In this document: in pieces, positions 5,707 to 6,866 of the stretch
How positions within the stretch are numbered: position 1 is the first letter of the stretch
Layout of the letters: each line of letters starts with the position of its first letter
DNA from: Candidatus Collierbacteria bacterium
GTDB lineage: Bacteria; Patescibacteriota; Microgenomatia; UBA1400; MFAQ01
Assembly (NCBI GenBank): GCA_003531665.1
Contig: DQFC01000019.1
Span: 66,960-73,825, forward strand
Direction: 5' to 3'
DNA length: 6,866 bases
Program-made: the position numbers and the translations under genes
The notes under the pieces: model-generated
The model's database searches: none
What the model was told of the DNA's origin: nothing
The model's input: only the letters and a program-made list of their open reading frames with translations

Positions 5707-6321
5707 TTACTGGGCGAAGATCTCGGCAATTTCCTTTGCCGCCGAAAAAAAGTGCCCCACCTTAAGTAGTTCAGACGAGCCTATCGGATCTTTTTGATAA
5801 AGCGCCGCTCGGATATTTACCTCTAACTCTTCCATGAAGGTCCATATTTTTTCTGGGCTAGTGCTCATACTGTACCAATAGGATTCTGCTTTACCCAGAC
5901 GTGCGTCTACCTCTAAGGGGGGAGATGAGAAATCGAAATAGGTGACCCTTCCCATCTCCAGAAGCAGAGATAGTGTTGCAACTACATGCCCGTATTCAGG
6001 GAGAGTGTTTTGTCGATCTGTGAGTTTCACTTGACGCCATATACCTGTGGAGGTTTCCGGTATGGTAAGTCGATAAAGGTCGATCAGATCCGATGGCGAT
6101 ATCCGATCTGCTTTCATAGCCAAGGCAAAACCCTCCTTTGCCCTTGGGATAAGCTCTTCAATGTATACAGCCTCTTTTTCCGTACATAATGGGAGATTTA
6201 TTAGTCTTAAATTTAGAATTTCCAAATTGATTCTTTCGGCCACCATTCTGGCAGCCTTATCTGACACTTTAAGCAGGTGCGTCCCCCTTTCTTTTTCCCA
6301 AAAACTTTCTTTTTCCGTCAT
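5707..6321 (-). CDS. Unrecognised 204-residue soluble helical protein
   Basis: The product has no signal peptide and no membrane segment, and is mostly predicted helix, with one cysteine (C46). I do not recognise the family. The order 'LIDLYRLTIPET...GIWRQVKLTD' (about 80-101) followed by 'SPEKIWTFMEELEVNI...KDPIGSSELLKVGHFF' (about 152-190) recalls the layout around the core of Fic-domain proteins (I..LH, G.yR, M.eL, dp...A...H.F). However, the catalytic HPFx(D/E)GNGR motif is absent and the chain stops 13 residues after HFF. That likeness is weak and may be chance. The gene is convergent with the pilin and divergent from the CxxC protein, so it is a separate transcription unit. The start ATG (6319-6321) has no Shine-Dalgarno and lies 6 nt from a -10 element, which fits a leaderless mRNA. 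No evidence ties it to pili. Confidence 0.7.
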   Translation of the reverse strand: MTEKESFWEKERGTHLLKVSDKAARMVAERINLEILNLRLINLPLCTEKEAVYIEELIPRAKEGFALAMKADRISPSDLIDLYRLTIPETSTGIWRQVKLTDRQNTLPEYGHVVATLSLLLEMGRVTYFDFSSPPLEVDARLGKAESYWYSMSTSPEKIWTFMEELEVNIRAALYQKDPIGSSELLKVGHFFSAAKEIAEIFAQ

Positions 6322-6327
6322 GTGTGG

Positions 6328-6355
6328 ATTCTACCAGCATGAGTAATAATCTCAA
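6328..6355 (-). promoter_or_regulatory. Extended -10 promoter, leftward, predicted leaderless
   Basis: Read on the minus strand: -35 TTGAGA (6350-6355), 16-nt spacer, extended -10 TGG-TAGAAT (6328-6336). The -35 and the -10 hexamer are each 5 of 6 to consensus. The ATG of the leftward gene begins at 6321, only 6 nt past the -10. The expected transcription start is therefore the A of the ATG or next to it. Confidence 0.55.
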
Positions 6356-6382
6356 GAGCCAAAATAAGGCTAAAATAGCACG

Positions 6383-6394
6383 ATTGTCTACAAT
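6383..6394. repeat. Inverted repeat ATTGT-CT-ACAAT
   Basis: Perfect 5-bp arms around a 2-nt centre in the divergent intergenic region. It shares the half-site ATTGT/ACAAT with the dyad at 6422-6436, about 40 nt away centre to centre (close to four helical turns). A possible operator half of a pair; short enough to be chance. Confidence 0.35.
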
Positions 6395-6421
6395 ACGGTT
6401 TGTCGGCCGGTATTTATGATG

Positions 6422-6436
6422 ATTGTATGGTACAAT
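6422..6436. promoter_or_regulatory. Inverted repeat ATTGTA-TGG-TACAAT over the rightward -10, possible operator
   Basis: Perfect 6-bp arms around a 3-nt centre. The right arm is the -10 hexamer itself and the centre is the TG extension, so any protein bound here would block RNA polymerase. Part of the symmetry comes from the -10 sequence. The regulator is unknown. Confidence 0.4.
6428..6436 (+). promoter_or_regulatory. Extended -10 promoter, rightward, predicted leaderless
   Basis: TGG-TACAAT is an extended -10 (hexamer 5 of 6) with no good -35 at the usual distance, as is common for extended -10 promoters. Seven nucleotides separate it from the ATG at 6444, which has no useful Shine-Dalgarno. 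Transcription starting at 6442-6444 would give an mRNA with no leader. Confidence 0.55.
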
Positions 6437-6443
6437 ATAGGAT

Positions 6444-6866
6444 ATGACATTTTCAAACCGAGGTAACAATAATTTTAGTGGAGGCCAAAATTACGCTAGA
6501 CGAGACTTTACTAATAGAGGTTCCGACCGGTCCTTCGGCTCCGCTCAGGATAGACCTGAGCTATTCGATGCTGTCTGTGCACAGTGTGGTTCGGCTTGTA
6601 AGGTTCCCTTTAGGCCAAATGGTAGAAAAGAAGTCTTTTGCAGTAAGTGTTTTGAGAATAATGGCGGAGGTTCAAGAGAGTCTGGCTTTGGAGACTCCAG
6701 ACGACCTCAGATGTATGATAAGCAGCTGTTTCGGGCCACTTGTGACCAATGTGGGCAAAGTTGCGAAGTTCCATTCAGGCCAACCAATGGAAAGCCTGTT
6801 CTTTGCAGTAATTGTTTTTCTATTTCTAAGAATGACGGCAGACGACCGACAATGGGTGGTTCGTTT
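6444..6866 (+). CDS. Tandem CxxC-x17-CxxC zinc-ribbon-like protein, 3' end outside window
   Basis: An open frame from ATG 6444 to the window end (141 codons, no stop). The first 40 residues are a low-complexity Asn/Gly/Ser/Arg-rich tail (RGNNNFSGGQNYARRDFTNR). Two near-identical units follow. Unit one has CAQC at 45-48, Cys52, VPFRP, and CSKC at 66-69. Unit two has CDQC at 100-103, Cys107, VPFRP, and CSNC at 121-124. The gap between the CxxC pairs is exactly 17 residues in both, which is the CxxC-x17-CxxC domain. The units are 55 residues apart, joined by another Gly/Ser/Arg linker, and the second is followed by a third such linker. Four cysteines per unit suggest one zinc each, with basic disordered tails that could bind nucleic acid. 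The family's function is not known to me, so that role is inference. Start support: no upstream in-frame ATG, and the promoter lies 7 nt away. Confidence 0.8.
   Translation, partial: MTFSNRGNNNFSGGQNYARRDFTNRGSDRSFGSAQDRPELFDAVCAQCGSACKVPFRPNGRKEVFCSKCFENNGGGSRESGFGDSRRPQMYDKQLFRATCDQCGQSCEVPFRPTNGKPVLCSNCFSISKNDGRRPTMGGSF
6543..6561. repeat. Perfect hairpin inside the linker of the CxxC protein
   Basis: GCTCAGG (6543-6549) and CCTGAGC (6555-6561) pair perfectly around the loop ATAGA. Just upstream lie the palindrome GACCGGTC (6525-6532) and the phrase CTTCGGCTCCGCTCAGG, which looks like the end of a dispersed palindromic element. The stretch encodes the variable linker just before the first zinc unit. 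Confidence 0.5.

Noticed and set aside
5707..5760. Possibility that the minus-strand gene is a Fic protein truncated by a frameshift before the catalytic motif
   Set aside because: Downstream of its stop lie only the terminator hairpin and the pilin on the opposite strand. No leftover HPF...GNGR coding is visible in any minus-strand frame there.
6269..6469. A 66-codon minus-strand frame across the divergent intergenic region
   Set aside because: It overlaps the start of the 204-residue gene, both predicted promoters and the start of the CxxC gene. No ribosome-binding site and no coding character.
6827..6845. Third copy of an (R/K)NDG repeat phrase (aagaatgacggcaga) in the CxxC protein
   Set aside because: The match to the repeat ends is limited to AATGACGG and lacks the CTCG part. 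Probably coincidence in a basic linker.
1..6866. TGA-as-glycine code, CRISPR arrays, tRNA or rRNA genes, insertion sequences
   Set aside because: TGA is used as a true stop at 899 and 4276. No spaced direct repeats, tRNA-like cloverleaf, rRNA segments or transposase motifs were seen.

Overview
The window looks like a piece of a Candidate Phyla Radiation (Patescibacteria) genome. Three things suggest this. It holds a compact type IV pilus cluster with no PilQ/PilP (secretin or pilotin) gene in view. Its major pilin has the 'NPAEAQRKSRDTTRLSDL' type of N-terminal helix familiar from that group. Its right edge encodes a protein with tandem CxxC-x17-CxxC zinc-ribbon-like units, a small family I associate with that group. 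TGA is used as a stop (ends at 899 and 4276), so the code is the standard bacterial one and not the TGA=Gly code of Gracilibacteria/Absconditabacteria. The lineage call is inference, not proof.

Positions 2-5653, plus strand: a tightly packed type IV pilus operon, cut at its 5' end by the window edge. Four minor pilin genes come first, in the order of the GspH-I-J-K / FimT-PilV-PilW-PilX tip complexes: GspH-like (2-418), PilV/GspI-like (402-899), PilW/GspJ-like (896-1411) and a large PilX/GspK-like protein without Glu5 (1412-2803). Then comes the inner-membrane assembly platform: a PilM-PilN fusion (2822-4276), PilO (4273-4803) and an unassigned 85-residue single-pass membrane protein (4806-5063). 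Last is the major pilin (5117-5653), which has its own sigma70-like promoter and by far the best Shine-Dalgarno sequence in the window. The minor pilins would form a priming or tip complex, PilMN and PilO would link it to cytoplasmic motor ATPases (not in the window), and the promoter/RBS at the last gene would supply the excess of major pilin.

Positions 5654-5706: a perfect 10-bp hairpin between convergent genes, probably a shared terminator. Positions 5707-6321, minus strand: an unrecognised soluble 204-residue protein. Positions 6322-6443: a divergent intergenic region with two extended -10 promoters, one facing each way. Each sits 6-7 nt from the ATG it serves, so both mRNAs are predicted to be leaderless. 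An inverted repeat overlaps the rightward -10. Positions 6444-6866: the 5' part of the tandem CxxC-x17-CxxC protein, which runs off the window.

The points most worth a second look are the PilM-PilN fusion, the apparently repeat-derived leader peptides of two minor pilins, the even-cysteine pattern of the minor pilins against a cysteine-free major pilin, and the pair of leaderless divergent promoters. I see no RNA genes, CRISPR arrays or insertion sequences.
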